A stretch of DNA of 64,000 bases from Acetatifactor sp. GTDB lineage: Bacteria; Bacillota; Clostridia; Lachnospirales; Lachnospiraceae. Positions 16,046-25,197 of this stretch are shown here, one piece after another. The stretch is from assembly GCA_024695935.1 (NCBI GenBank), contig JAILHH010000034.1, positions 1-64,000 on the forward strand. Reading direction: 5' to 3'. A model generated the notes under the pieces. That model did not search any database. It was not told the origin of the DNA and saw nothing but the letters and a program-made list of their open reading frames with translations. The position numbers were made by a program, and so were the translations under genes. Each line of letters opens with the position of its first letter. The first letter of the stretch is position 1.

Positions 16046-17137
16046 TTATTTGAGTTCAAATTCCATATATACGGGATCGTGGTCCGAATAAGCATATCCC
16101 GCATTCACATTTTCGTAGACTTTCACGTCCACATTGTCAGAGACTATAAAACCGTCCATTGTGATGGTGGCCGTAGTCTCCGGATCATAGCTTTCATTAA
16201 GATATCTGCCTGAGGGCCACAGACCTTCCTTCGTAAAATAAGGCACTTTATCCATTGCCATCATCATAAGTTTTGGAAGAGCGGATCTTTGGAAGGGATG
16301 GGATTTTGCGTCCTTCACATCAAAGCTTTCTTCATCCGCCAAAAGATCATGGTTAAAATCTCCGCCCACGATCAGATAATTTCCCGCGGCACATTCCTTT
16401 TTCATATCTTCCACAAGCATATCCATCTGGCTCTTTTTTACATCTGCATCAGCTCCGAAAACCGACATGTGAACATTTATGATCACCAGTTCTTTTCCGT
16501 TTGATACGTTTAGTCTGTTTATGCTATAGCACCTGTCTAAATCTATGAATTTTCTAAGATCATCCGCCACCGGAAGACTTCGCCTCAAAGACTCGCTTAT
16601 CCTGTATTTGCTGAAAGACGCAAGCCCCGATCTGTTTTTTCCATAAAAATCATATATGGGATATGCCAAAAAGGGTGAGTCGTAATTAAGAGCGTATGTT
16701 CCGAAATAATCCCCGAAAAAATCAAGGGTCATCTCATACTCATCCACGTGATAGCTTCTGTCCGCGTCAATGTCCACCTCCTGCAAAAGCAGGAACTCCG
16801 GATCATGATCCTTTATCAGATTTAAGGCTCCGGTCACCGTTTCCTCAACACTCATTTTGCTGTAGGCCTTGGCATGCTTCCCTCCGTCCATAAAAAAGCT
16901 GTAGTCCGCAGGATATGAACCGTATCCGATATTGTAAGTCATGATGGAATGAGTGCTGCCGGTCTGCACAAACTCTTTTACATTTTCAGTGTTCGGGACA
17001 TTTACCGTCAGGGGCAGGTTGTCTGCAAGCCTCTCATAACCGGCAAACAGATAAAACAGATATATCAATACTACAAAGATCAAAATTCCCAGCCCGATTC
17101 CCGATATCTTAAGGACTTTTCTCATAAAAAATTCCAT
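16046..17137 (-). CDS. membrane-anchored endonuclease/exonuclease/phosphatase-fold protein
   Basis: 363 residues. One N-terminal membrane anchor (about 10-32) precedes a catalytic domain of the DNase I/sphingomyelinase fold: MTYNIGYG at the start, LLLQEVDID with the metal Glu, VGGDFNHD in the centre and YSDHDPVYMEF at the end. These residues make it a likely active, metal-dependent phosphodiesterase or phosphatase facing outward. The substrate cannot be told from sequence; nucleic acid, phospholipid or inositol phosphate are all possible. The alternative start is 17125 (MRKVLKISG); neither ATG has an ideal ribosome site. Rho follows by 32 bp. Confidence 0.82.
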   Translation of the reverse strand: MEFFMRKVLKISGIGLGILIFVVLIYLFYLFAGYERLADNLPLTVNVPNTENVKEFVQTGSTHSIMTYNIGYGSYPADYSFFMDGGKHAKAYSKMSVEETVTGALNLIKDHDPEFLLLQEVDIDADRSYHVDEYEMTLDFFGDYFGTYALNYDSPFLAYPIYDFYGKNRSGLASFSKYRISESLRRSLPVADDLRKFIDLDRCYSINRLNVSNGKELVIINVHMSVFGADADVKKSQMDMLVEDMKKECAAGNYLIVGGDFNHDLLADEESFDVKDAKSHPFQRSALPKLMMMAMDKVPYFTKEGLWPSGRYLNESYDPETTATITMDGFIVSDNVDVKVYENVNAGYAYSDHDPVYMEFELK

Positions 17138-17314
17138 GCCCTTTCAAAGTCGACACCTGCAGATAAAAATCTCAGGCACTAATCTGTTGTGTGAACATTT
17201 ATCTCTCACACTTTTAACCTGGTGGAAAAAAAGCATCCGAATCGTTGCGAAATGTTGTAGAAAAATATATGCTTTAGAACAACTTTTAATACATTCTAAT
17301 ATATTTTTTGCAAA

Positions 17315-17343
17315 TTGACAAGCATTCTCTTCTATTATATTAT
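17315..17343 (+). promoter_or_regulatory. malic enzyme promoter
   Basis: Perfect TTGACA and TATTAT with a 17-bp spacer, leaving a 5' leader of about 107 bases. Confidence 0.82.
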
Positions 17344-17350
17344 TATCGAG

Positions 17351-17446
17351 AAGATTCGACCCCTTTTTTGGGGGCTTAAATCCGGTGTTGCTCTTACCAA
17401 AAAGACCACGGTATCTGATCATTACAACACCGGGCATTAGAGGAGG
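17351..17446 (+). promoter_or_regulatory. structured 5' leader of the malic enzyme gene
   Basis: The leader holds two hairpins. CCCC/GGGG encloses a T6 loop at 17361-17374. A perfect 9-bp stem CCGGTGTTG (17382-17390)/CAACACCGG (17425-17433) closes a 34-base loop. AGGAGG begins 8 bases after the second stem. There is no U-run terminator. It may affect translation or RNA stability, or bind a ligand; no known riboswitch class is recognised. Confidence 0.4.
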
Positions 17447-17456
17447 ATAAACATAT

Positions 17457-18605
17457 ATGACCACAAGCGAAAAGGCACTTAAAATGCATGAAGAATGGAA
17501 GGGAAAGCTAAGCGTTGAAGCAAAAGCTCCGGTTAAAAGCCGTGAGGATCTTGCCATCGCATACACCCCCGGTGTAGCAGAGCCCTGCAAAGTCATCGCA
17601 GAAAACAAAGAAGAAGCTTACAAATATACATGGAAATCAAATACAATCGCCGTAGTATCCGACGGAAGCGCAGTTCTTGGTCTCGGAAACATCGGACCAG
17701 AGGCTGCAATGCCCGTAATGGAAGGAAAAGCAGTTCTTTTCAAGGAATTCGGCGGTGTGAATGCCGTTCCCATCTGTCTCGACACCCAGGATACGGAGGA
17801 GATCATCAAAGCTGTGACATATCTGGCTCCCACTTTCGGCGGAATAAATCTTGAAGATATCTCCGCACCCAGATGTTTCGAGATTGAGGAGAGATTAAAG
17901 GCAACACTTGATATCCCTGTTTTCCATGATGATCAGCACGGTACCGCCATCGTGGTACTCTCCGCTCTCATCAATGCATTAAAGATCACAGGCAAGAAAA
18001 AAGAAGAATGCAGGATCGTAATAAACGGTTCCGGTGCGGCAGGTATCGCCATTGCAAAACTCCTGTTAAGATATGGATTTAAATATGTAACCCTTTGCGA
18101 CAGAACCGGTATCATTTCCAATAACAGAGACAATTTAAATGCCGTAAAGAAAGAGATGGCAGGGATCACAAACCTTGAGGGCAAGGACGGAAAACTGGCC
18201 GATGCTCTTGTCGGCGCAGACATTTTCGTTGGGGTTTCAGCTCCCAATTCAGTGACAAAAGATATGGTAAGAAGCATGAACAAGGATGCCATCATCTTTG
18301 CCATGGCTAATCCCGTTCCCGAGATCATGCCCGATGAAGCAAAAGAAGCCGGAGCAAGGATCATAGGAACAGGCCGAAGCGATTTCCCCAACCAGATCAA
18401 CAACGTGGTTGCATTCCCCGGCATTTTCAAGGGTGCTCTTGAGGGACGTGCAAAACAGATCACAGAGGAGATGAAGCTTGCAGCCGCTGAAGCCATTGCA
18501 GCATCTGTTTCCGATGATGAACTTGACGTAGAACATATCATGCCCGAAGCATTTAATCCTAAGGTTGCCGAGGCTGTAGCAAAGGCAGTAAAAGCACTTA
18601 TATAA
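17457..18605 (+). CDS. NAD(P)-dependent malic enzyme (malate dehydrogenase, decarboxylating)
   Basis: 382 residues, the short bacterial form. Converts malate to pyruvate and CO2 with reduction of NAD(P). The N-terminal domain has IAYTPGVAEPC and VVSDGSAVLGLGNIG. The catalytic and metal region includes FHDDQHGTAIVVL. The Rossmann loop is INGSGAAGIAIAKLL, followed by LCDRTGII. AGGAGG lies 10 bases before the start. First gene of a three-gene unit; the radical SAM gene begins at the very next base after its stop. It would supply pyruvate and reducing power in a fermentative cell. Confidence 0.95.
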   Translation: MTTSEKALKMHEEWKGKLSVEAKAPVKSREDLAIAYTPGVAEPCKVIAENKEEAYKYTWKSNTIAVVSDGSAVLGLGNIGPEAAMPVMEGKAVLFKEFGGVNAVPICLDTQDTEEIIKAVTYLAPTFGGINLEDISAPRCFEIEERLKATLDIPVFHDDQHGTAIVVLSALINALKITGKKKEECRIVINGSGAAGIAIAKLLLRYGFKYVTLCDRTGIISNNRDNLNAVKKEMAGITNLEGKDGKLADALVGADIFVGVSAPNSVTKDMVRSMNKDAIIFAMANPVPEIMPDEAKEAGARIIGTGRSDFPNQINNVVAFPGIFKGALEGRAKQITEEMKLAAAEAIAASVSDDELDVEHIMPEAFNPKVAEAVAKAVKALI

Positions 18606-19562
18606 ATGGAACAAAGGTTTTATTCATTAAACGACTATTTTAAAAAAACATATAACAGGAAATGCTATAAGATAGCCCTGAATGCCGGTATGACCTGTCC
18701 CAACAGGGACGGGAAATGCGGCACTCGGGGTTGTATTTTCTGTAGCGAAGGCGGAAGCGGCGATTTTGCCGTTAAACTATGTGATGACGGGTCAGCTTCC
18801 ATTGCAGAGCAGCTCCTGGAAGGTAAACGCCTCTTTAAAAGCGGCAAGGATGTGGGAAAAAGTTTCATTGCCTATTTTCAAGCCTATACCAACACTTACG
18901 CCCCTGTGGATGTCTTAGAGAAGCTTTTTGAAAAAGCCCTGTCCACAGACTTTGTCATAGGCATTTCCATTGCCACCAGACCCGACTGCCTGGAGGATGA
19001 GAAAATAGAGCTTTTAAAGAAACTAAAAGCAAGGCATCCGGACAAATTTATATGGGTGGAGCTGGGCCTTCAGACCATACACGAAAAAACCGCTCTCTTT
19101 ATAAGGCGAGGATACCCGCTCTCCGTGTTTGACGATGCAGCAAAAAAACTAAAAAAAGCACGTATCCCCATCATAGTCCATGTGATACTGGGGCTTCCAG
19201 ACGAGGGCGAAAAGGAAGTGCTTGAAACCATCGATTACATAAACAGGATCGATCCCTTCGGTATAAAGCTTCAGCTTCTTCACATATTGAAGCACACAGA
19301 CCTGTGCACTCTTTATGAAAGGGGCGAGGTCACCACCTTGTCAAAGGAAGAATATGTTAACCTTATCGTACATTGTATACAAAAATTAAAACCCTCAGTC
19401 TGTATCCACCGTATCACGGGGGACGGGCCAAAAGATTCCATGGTCGCTCCCATGTGGAGCCTTAACAAAAGAGGGGTATTAAATGCCATACATCACAGAT
19501 TAAAAGAAACGAATACAATTCAGGGAGATCATTATAATGCAGGAAACTCTGACTCTTTATAA
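18606..19562 (+). CDS. TIGR01212-family radical SAM protein (YtqA-like)
   Basis: 318 residues. After YNRKCYKIALNAGMTCPNR comes the cluster C-x(7)-C-x2-C (CGTRGCIFC with the preceding Cys), the variant radical SAM pattern of the TIGR01212/YtqA group, then FIAYFQAYTNTYAP and ISIATRPDCL. The close relatives belong to the Elp3-like radical SAM enzymes, and a tRNA or small-molecule modification role is possible but not shown. Its ATG follows the malic enzyme TAA directly, and it overlaps the next gene by 26 bp. Confidence 0.88.
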   Translation: MEQRFYSLNDYFKKTYNRKCYKIALNAGMTCPNRDGKCGTRGCIFCSEGGSGDFAVKLCDDGSASIAEQLLEGKRLFKSGKDVGKSFIAYFQAYTNTYAPVDVLEKLFEKALSTDFVIGISIATRPDCLEDEKIELLKKLKARHPDKFIWVELGLQTIHEKTALFIRRGYPLSVFDDAAKKLKKARIPIIVHVILGLPDEGEKEVLETIDYINRIDPFGIKLQLLHILKHTDLCTLYERGEVTTLSKEEYVNLIVHCIQKLKPSVCIHRITGDGPKDSMVAPMWSLNKRGVLNAIHHRLKETNTIQGDHYNAGNSDSL

Positions 19563-20049
19563 ATTGATAGTTTTATATATGCTGGACAAGGTCACAGGCT
19601 CCCTTACGGCTGCCCAGATAAGTGACTTTATCCTGGAAAAGGAATACACCAACTACATCACTTTTAACCAGGTTCTGACAGAGCTTGATGAATCGGGCAT
19701 GGTTTCATGCCATACCGTACGAAACCGTACGCACCTCTCTCTCACTGAGGAAGGCGCGGAAACCTTGAACTTTTTTAAGGACAGGATCAGTGACGCCATC
19801 AAAAAAGATATTGATGACTATTTAAAAACAAATGAATTCAAGATAAAAAACGAGACTGCGGTCTCAGGAGATTATTACAAGACAACCCTGGGGGAATATG
19901 AAGCCAAACTGGTTGCAAAGGAGAGGGATGCAAATCTGGTTGAGATAACACTCTCCGTCCCTACGGCGGATATCGCCGAGACCATCTGCGAAAACTGGGA
20001 AAAAAACAGCGGCGAGATATATCAATATCTGGTAAATAAACTTCTATAA
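19537..20049 (+). CDS. DUF4364 family protein
   Basis: 170 residues. The N-terminal 80 residues (LTAAQISDFILEKEYTNYI, HLSLTEEGAETLNFF) look like a winged-helix domain. The C-terminal half contains a beta-rich region (YEAKLVAKERDANLVEITL). This matches DUF4364, common in Lachnospiraceae and other Clostridia; a DNA-binding role is inferred from the N-terminal fold only. The 26-bp overlap with the radical SAM gene suggests coupled translation. A terminator follows. Confidence 0.85.
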   Translation: MQETLTLYKLIVLYMLDKVTGSLTAAQISDFILEKEYTNYITFNQVLTELDESGMVSCHTVRNRTHLSLTEEGAETLNFFKDRISDAIKKDIDDYLKTNEFKIKNETAVSGDYYKTTLGEYEAKLVAKERDANLVEITLSVPTADIAETICENWEKNSGEIYQYLVNKLL

Positions 20050-20058
20050 AAAACAAAC

Positions 20059-20108
20059 AAGCCACATGGATTTCATTAATATGAATTTCCATGTGGCTTT
20101 AATATTTT
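20059..20108. terminator. bidirectional terminator between DUF4364 gene and rarA
   Basis: Stem AAGCCACATGGA/TCCATGTGGCTT, extended by TTCAT/ATGAA, with T-rich sequence after it on both strands. The two genes converge here. Confidence 0.88.
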
Positions 20109-20109
20109 T

Positions 20110-21444
20110 CTAATCTTCCTCAGAGGCTTCCCTCTTTATCCTTGCGATATGCTCTTTAATCTTTACCTCATATCCGTTTCCCTTTGGTGAATAAAACTCT
20201 GTACCGTTTAATTCATAGGGGAGATATTGCTGCTTACAGTAGTCATTCGGATAATCGTGGGAATATTTGTATCCGAGACCGTGTCCCAGTTTTCCCGCAC
20301 TCTTATAATGGGCATCCTGCAGATGTGGCGGTATTGGAAGATTTCCTGATCTCTTTACTTCACTCATAGCTTTGTCTATTGCCTCATAGCTTGCATTGCT
20401 CTTTGGAGCTGTTGCCACGTAACTTACAGCCTGGGCCAGTATAATCCTGGCTTCCGGCATTCCTATCCTCTCCACGGCAAGTGAAGCGTTTGTTGCGACT
20501 ACCAGGGCCATTGGATCCGCATTGCCTACATCCTCTGAGGCACAGATCATAATTCTCCTGGCGATGAATTTGATATCTTCTTCGGCAGAAAGCATTCTGG
20601 CAAGATAATACAGAGCAGCATCTGCATCTGACCCTCTCATGCTCTTAATAAAGGCGGATATGGTATCGTAGTGATTATCCCCGTCCTTGTCATATTTCAT
20701 GGCGCGCTTCTGTATACATTCCTCCGCCACTTTAAGGTCTATAAGGATCTTTCCGTCGTTCCCTCTGTCAGTTGTCATGATGCCAAGTTCAATGGCATTT
20801 AAGGCATGTCTCGCATCGCCGTCGCTTATATCGGCCAAAAACTCCAGCGCTTCATCGGTAATTTCGGCATTGTAGCTTCCCATGCCCCGCTCCCTGTCAT
20901 ATACTGCCTTTTTCAAAAGGTCTTTTATATTTTCTTTTGACAGTGGATGAAGTTCAAATATTACTGATCTGGAGATAAGAGCTCCGTTTACCTCAAAATA
21001 CGGATTCTCCGTAGTTGCTCCGATCAGGACAATAGTGCCGTCCTCCACAAAGGGAAGCAGAAAATCCTGCTGACCTTTATTGAAACGATGGATCTCGTCT
21101 ATAAAGAGGATCGTCTTTTTGCCGTACATACCACGAACGTCCTTTGCCTGATCGATCACATCTTCCATGTCTTTTTTGCCGGCAACGGTAGCATTTATCT
21201 GTTTAAATTCGGCACTGGTCGTATTTGCAATAACCTTTGCGATAGTGGTCTTTCCCGTTCCGGGAGGGCCGTACAAAATGATGGAGCTTATCTTGTCGGC
21301 TTTTATGGCTCTGTAGAGAAGTTTGTCCTTTCCAAGGATATGCTCCTGCCCTACTATCTCATCCAGTGTTGTGGGACGAAGCCTGGCAGCCAGGGGAGAC
21401 TCCTTCTCCATATCATTTTCACGCATGTAATCAAATAAATCCAT
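20110..21444 (-). CDS. rarA: replication-associated recombination protein A (AAA+ ATPase)
   Basis: 444 residues. RarA/MgsA clamp-loader-like ATPase acting at stalled replication forks. Motifs: LRPTTLDEIVGQEHILG, Walker A YGPPGTGKTTIAK, Walker [17 protein letters not shown], sensor ATTENPYFEV, and the C-terminal RarA domain with MSEVKRSGNLPIPPHLQDA. The start at 21444 (MDLFDYMREND) has AAGGG 10 bases upstream; the frame is open nine codons further without a ribosome site. TTGTTA-17-TAAACT at 21490-21518 is its likely promoter. Confidence 0.95.
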   Translation of the reverse strand: MDLFDYMRENDMEKESPLAARLRPTTLDEIVGQEHILGKDKLLYRAIKADKISSIILYGPPGTGKTTIAKVIANTTSAEFKQINATVAGKKDMEDVIDQAKDVRGMYGKKTILFIDEIHRFNKGQQDFLLPFVEDGTIVLIGATTENPYFEVNGALISRSVIFELHPLSKENIKDLLKKAVYDRERGMGSYNAEITDEALEFLADISDGDARHALNAIELGIMTTDRGNDGKILIDLKVAEECIQKRAMKYDKDGDNHYDTISAFIKSMRGSDADAALYYLARMLSAEEDIKFIARRIMICASEDVGNADPMALVVATNASLAVERIGMPEARIILAQAVSYVATAPKSNASYEAIDKAMSEVKRSGNLPIPPHLQDAHYKSAGKLGHGLGYKYSHDYPNDYCKQQYLPYELNGTEFYSPKGNGYEVKIKEHIARIKREASEED

Positions 21445-21489
21445 TGTTATAAAGCCCTTCAAGTCATACATACTTTTTCAAACACTAAA

Positions 21490-21518
21490 AGTTTAAACCA
21501 TTTTCATTAAAATAACAA
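21490..21518 (-). promoter_or_regulatory. rarA promoter
   Basis: TTGTTA and TAAACT with a 17-bp spacer, 45 bp upstream of the chosen start. Confidence 0.55.
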
Positions 21519-21541
21519 TCGAACATGCTGTAAAAATGGGT

Positions 21542-21574
21542 AAAAAAGGGCAAAAGCCAAAAGCTTTTGCCCTT
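21542..21574 (-). terminator. terminator of the 712-residue chemoreceptor gene
   Basis: Stem AAGGGCAAAAGC/GCTTTTGCCCTT with a 5-base loop, then six T on the minus strand. Confidence 0.88.
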
Positions 21575-21587
21575 AAGGATCAAATAT

Positions 21588-23726
21588 TTAGTTTTGTTTT
21601 TCGATCTTAAATACGGAAACCTCTGTCTTTAACTCGCCCATTCGCTCATTAAGCACGTCTGCGGTTGAGTTAAGATCCTCCACGTTGGAGAGAAGTCTGT
21701 CAGCAACTTCGTGAACAGCTTCTGCATTCTGGCTTGTCTCGTCTATGATCTCCGAAATCCTCTTCACCGCGGAAACTGTCTCTCCTCTTTCCTTGTCAGC
21801 TCTCTCGATACCGTCAACAATGCTCTTTAAGCCGCCGACCAGATTAGCCATTCTCTCTTCCATATTCTTGAAGACTTCCGTTGCCTGCACAACTGCCTCG
21901 GACTGAAGCTTAACCATGTTCTGAGCCTCATTTGCGCTCTCGACACTCTTCATGGTCTGGGACGAAATATTAAGAACATTTCTGCCGATCTCTGCTGCAG
22001 CTGATGCGGAGTCGTCCGCAAGCTTTCTGATCTCTTCTGCAACAACAGCAAATCCTCTTCCCGCTTCACCGGCTCTTGCTGCCTCTATGGAAGCATTGAG
22101 TGAAAGAAGGTTGGTCTGTTCTGCGATATCGGAAATGGTGGATACAAAGGTATTGATGATAGCGGATTCCTCTTTCAGTGAATCGATGCTCTCGCCTACC
22201 GCTTTTGTGATATCGGTGGTTTCCTCGGCTCTCTGTCCAAGGTTTCTGACGATATCCATTCCCTCTTTGATCATGAGTTCAGTCTCGTTTACCATCTTTT
22301 CGACTTCATCCACAAGCTGGCTGATCTCATGGATCTCATTGGACAGAGTGTCTGTCTTTTCAACACATTCCTGAGCATGTCTTGACTGACGCTCCATACC
22401 GCGGTTGATCTCGTCAATGGATTCGTTAATCTCTTGCGAATGTTCATCGATGAGTCTCGATACGTCTCCCACTTTAACAGCAGAATTTTCCAGTTCGATG
22501 GTGGCATCCGAAACCTTGTTAACCAGTTTCTTCGTATTCTTGACCATGTGGGTGGCACTGCCCGCCAGGTCGTTAAACTCATCATGTCCCTTGGCATTTA
22601 CTGTAACTGTCAGGTCGCCCTTTGCAACCTCCTCCAGTTTTCCGGAGATCCTCTTCATATTGCCCATGATACCTGCCGCAATGAAAAGACCGATCAAAAG
22701 TGCAAGAGCTGTTGCGATAATCACTATAGTATATGTAAGTGTCCTGATGCTTCCTGCCTGTCCCGTAACTGTGGAAATAGGAACCAAAGCACATACCGCC
22801 GCACCTGACACGGAACTTCTGGAGAATATATAATAGAAATCCTTGTCTGCAAAATGGATCTCCTGCACACCGGAAGACTCGCCTTTGCTGTTTTCGTAAT
22901 AATCCTGTCCGACAAAAACATACTGGCCCTCTTCTGCTTCGGGAAGAACTCCGTAATTGTCACTCATGAGTTCTCTTCCGCCCTCTGTCACAAGGCCTAC
23001 TACACTGTCCGCTCCCAGATCCAGGCCGTCCAGGAATTTCTTTACGGCTTTTGCATCCACATCGATCACAACCGCATAGGTGGCATTTCCTGCCATGATC
23101 TGGTTTGCCAGAATGTAATTGTCCGGCGAAGTATTTACTCTTTCATCCAGGAAAGCATGGTTGTCAACCCATCTGGGAATACTGTATTTATCCGCTCCCA
23201 TGGAATCGAGATACTCATTCATAAAACCGGTCTGAGTCGATGTTGTCTTTGAAGAAATAACATTAAAATTACTCTTCGGTACGATATGAATGGCATTGAT
23301 GAATTCATTTGCCACTATGGATGCATTAATATCAGTCTTTACAGTTGAGGTGATGTTTAATGCCGATACCTGATCGTTTGCATATAACCCCAACATCAAT
23401 TGCTGCAGATCCGAATTGCTGCAAAACTTGATCGTCTCTGCGTTAACGTAGTTGCATCCCTGATCGATGTACTCCTTTGCCATTTCCACCGTCTGGGTTG
23501 TGGAACTGATGTAATTTTCACTCAGTCCCTTCTCGGCCCTGTTGTAAGCTACCACACCTACAATGATGAGACCGATGATCGGCATCAAGAAACTGACGAA
23601 TATCTTGTTTCTGATGCTGAAAAGCTTGATCTTTTTCTTTGGATCTTTGGATGGTTCAGTCTTTGATTTTTTTCCAAAACCCTTTGAAAAAGACAAAGTT
23701 TTCCGTTCCTTTTTGTCTTTTTTCAT
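21588..23726 (-). CDS. methyl-accepting chemotaxis protein with extracellular Cache-like domain
   Basis: 712 residues. After a lysine-rich cytoplasmic head of about 40 residues comes TM1 ([20 protein letters not shown]), a sensor region of about 270 residues of double-Cache size, TM2 ([18 protein letters not shown]), HAMP, and the signalling coiled coil. The hairpin tip is [19 protein letters not shown] followed by [18 protein letters not shown]. It senses a small ligand and controls CheA through CheW. Start 23726 is chosen for GGGGG 8 bases upstream; the ATG five codons earlier has no ribosome site. Single gene with a terminator; the ligand is unknown. Confidence 0.93.
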   Translation of the reverse strand: MKKDKKERKTLSFSKGFGKKSKTEPSKDPKKKIKLFSIRNKIFVSFLMPIIGLIIVGVVAYNRAEKGLSENYISSTTQTVEMAKEYIDQGCNYVNAETIKFCSNSDLQQLMLGLYANDQVSALNITSTVKTDINASIVANEFINAIHIVPKSNFNVISSKTTSTQTGFMNEYLDSMGADKYSIPRWVDNHAFLDERVNTSPDNYILANQIMAGNATYAVVIDVDAKAVKKFLDGLDLGADSVVGLVTEGGRELMSDNYGVLPEAEEGQYVFVGQDYYENSKGESSGVQEIHFADKDFYYIFSRSSVSGAAVCALVPISTVTGQAGSIRTLTYTIVIIATALALLIGLFIAAGIMGNMKRISGKLEEVAKGDLTVTVNAKGHDEFNDLAGSATHMVKNTKKLVNKVSDATIELENSAVKVGDVSRLIDEHSQEINESIDEINRGMERQSRHAQECVEKTDTLSNEIHEISQLVDEVEKMVNETELMIKEGMDIVRNLGQRAEETTDITKAVGESIDSLKEESAIINTFVSTISDIAEQTNLLSLNASIEAARAGEAGRGFAVVAEEIRKLADDSASAAAEIGRNVLNISSQTMKSVESANEAQNMVKLQSEAVVQATEVFKNMEERMANLVGGLKSIVDGIERADKERGETVSAVKRISEIIDETSQNAEAVHEVADRLLSNVEDLNSTADVLNERMGELKTEVSVFKIEKQN

Positions 23727-23822
23727 AGTAATTACCCCCATACTATATAAATTGCATAGGAAAATTATACTACGTTTTTAACTAAAAAGAAACAATTATC
23801 TGTCATATTTTATCGATTTTCA

Positions 23823-25049
23823 CTAAAAATTTAAATTATTAGTGTATTTCTCCTGAAATGTGTCTTCATTTGCAGCTTCGACGAGTTCCACATTCCAGTT
23901 ATCGGAAAATGGCATACAATTTTCCTCGTCCTCACACCCCTGTGCGATGACCAATGCCCCGGTAAGGCCGGTATTACCTACAGCCGTACATTTTCCAAGA
24001 AACTCCTCCGGGAGCATACCGATCCTTACAGTGGCGGCTTCATCCAGGTAATAACCGAATCCGCCGGCAAGATATACTTTTGAAACATCCCTATATCCTA
24101 TACCATATGCCTTTATCAAAAGATCTATTCCCGTTCGTATAGCTGCCTTTGCAAGCTGCAGATCCCTTATCAGTTTCTGGGTCATGAGTGTATCTCCCAC
24201 CATGACTCCTTCGTCAAAATACGTTTCTGAAAGCAGACCTGTTTCGTCCATGATGCCGCTCTCCAAAAGGGCCGCAAGGTTTTTTACAAGGTCCGTCCCG
24301 TATTTTCCTACACCCGCACCGCTCTCAAACGCAGGTCCGGCAGAAGCGCTGGTGGTCACAAACCTGTCCCTATTTCCAAGCACCATCTCTGCGTTTGTGC
24401 CCAGATCTATAAGGAGGGAGATGTCTTCTTTTTGATCCATGCCTGTGGCTTTTATTCCTGCCACGATATCCCCGCCTATGAAAGCCGAAAGGCTCTGCAC
24501 AAACATTGTATCGGTCCCACCGATCACAGTCCGAAACGGACCTTTTTCGCGTACATTAAACGGTGCTTTTCCAAGACTTGAGACATCTTTTCCCAGGGCA
24601 AGGAGGGTCATTGTCGTATTTGCACATACAATTGCTCTCTTTTTTTCCCCGGCAGGCAAAAATGTGTCGAAGTATTCAAAACCTTTCTCAATTTCGTCAA
24701 AACACTGCTTTTGCATTAATTTTGCCTTATATTTATCCTCTGCTGCCGCGATACGACTGAGCACATCTCTTCCGAATCTGTACTGGGGATTAAGGCAGGT
24801 TCTGTCGGCGATGGGTTTTCCTTTTTTGTCATACATCACCATGGCGATGGTGGTGGTCCCTATGTCGACTGCGTACAGATAATTTTTAAGTTCTAAACTT
24901 AAGCATGAAAGTAAAGGGCTCGATTTTATAATATCAAGCCCTTTCATCTCTCTTAAGCACCTGCCGCAGCCTGTGCATACTTTGCATCTGTCTCCTATAG
25001 CGTTTTTTAAGAAAAAAGTATCAGACAAATCTGTTTTGCTCCTTGTCAT
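23823..25049 (-). CDS. ASKHA-fold protein (DUF4445/RACo-like) lacking the ferredoxin domain
   Basis: 408 residues. A short N-terminal cysteine cluster (CKVCTGCGRC, about residues 22-31) precedes an ASKHA ATPase-type domain: VDIGTTTIAMVMYD (phosphate 1), ICANTTMTLLALG, LLIDLGTNAEMVLG, TSASAGPAFESG, and AGGFGYYLDEA. This matches the C-terminal part of corrinoid-protein reductive activators, which normally carry a [2Fe-2S] ferredoxin at the N-terminus; here it is replaced by the small Cys motif. No corrinoid methyltransferase lies nearby, so the partner is unknown. The start is unsure: 25049 (ATG) has no ribosome site, while TTG at 25028 has AAGGAG 10 bases upstream. It follows the DUF4250 gene with overlap. 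Confidence 0.78.
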   Translation of the reverse strand: MTRSKTDLSDTFFLKNAIGDRCKVCTGCGRCLREMKGLDIIKSSPLLSCLSLELKNYLYAVDIGTTTIAMVMYDKKGKPIADRTCLNPQYRFGRDVLSRIAAAEDKYKAKLMQKQCFDEIEKGFEYFDTFLPAGEKKRAIVCANTTMTLLALGKDVSSLGKAPFNVREKGPFRTVIGGTDTMFVQSLSAFIGGDIVAGIKATGMDQKEDISLLIDLGTNAEMVLGNRDRFVTTSASAGPAFESGAGVGKYGTDLVKNLAALLESGIMDETGLLSETYFDEGVMVGDTLMTQKLIRDLQLAKAAIRTGIDLLIKAYGIGYRDVSKVYLAGGFGYYLDEAATVRIGMLPEEFLGKCTAVGNTGLTGALVIAQGCEDEENCMPFSDNWNVELVEAANEDTFQEKYTNNLNF

Positions 25050-25197
25050 AGTGATAATCGATGGAGTTTAAGATCTCCTCTATCTCCGCTCTGTCTGCGT
25101 CAAGATCATCACACAATGCATCCAGAGAATCATAGAAATCTCTGAGTTTTAAATTGATGAAGCTAAGAAGCATCACCGGATCCTTTGGTATCATCAT
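25021..25197 (-). CDS. DUF4250 small protein
   Basis: 58 residues, MMIPKDPVMLLSFINLKLRD-type start, then DALCDDLDADRAEIEEILNSIDYHYD and a C-terminal NRFV. This is the compact, acidic DUF4250 family of Clostridia; its function is unknown. The ATG follows the clpB stop directly, and AGGAGG (25208-25203) lies inside the last clpB codons, so translation is coupled. A second ATG at 25194 would have the better 8-base spacing. The 3' end overlaps the ASKHA gene. Confidence 0.8.
   Translation of the reverse strand: MMIPKDPVMLLSFINLKLRDFYDSLDALCDDLDADRAEIEEILNSIDYHYDKEQNRFV

Noticed and set aside
17933..18614. Two long antisense frames inside the malic enzyme gene
   Set aside because: The plus-strand malic enzyme is unmistakable; the antisense products are Ser/Ala-rich shadows without ribosome sites.
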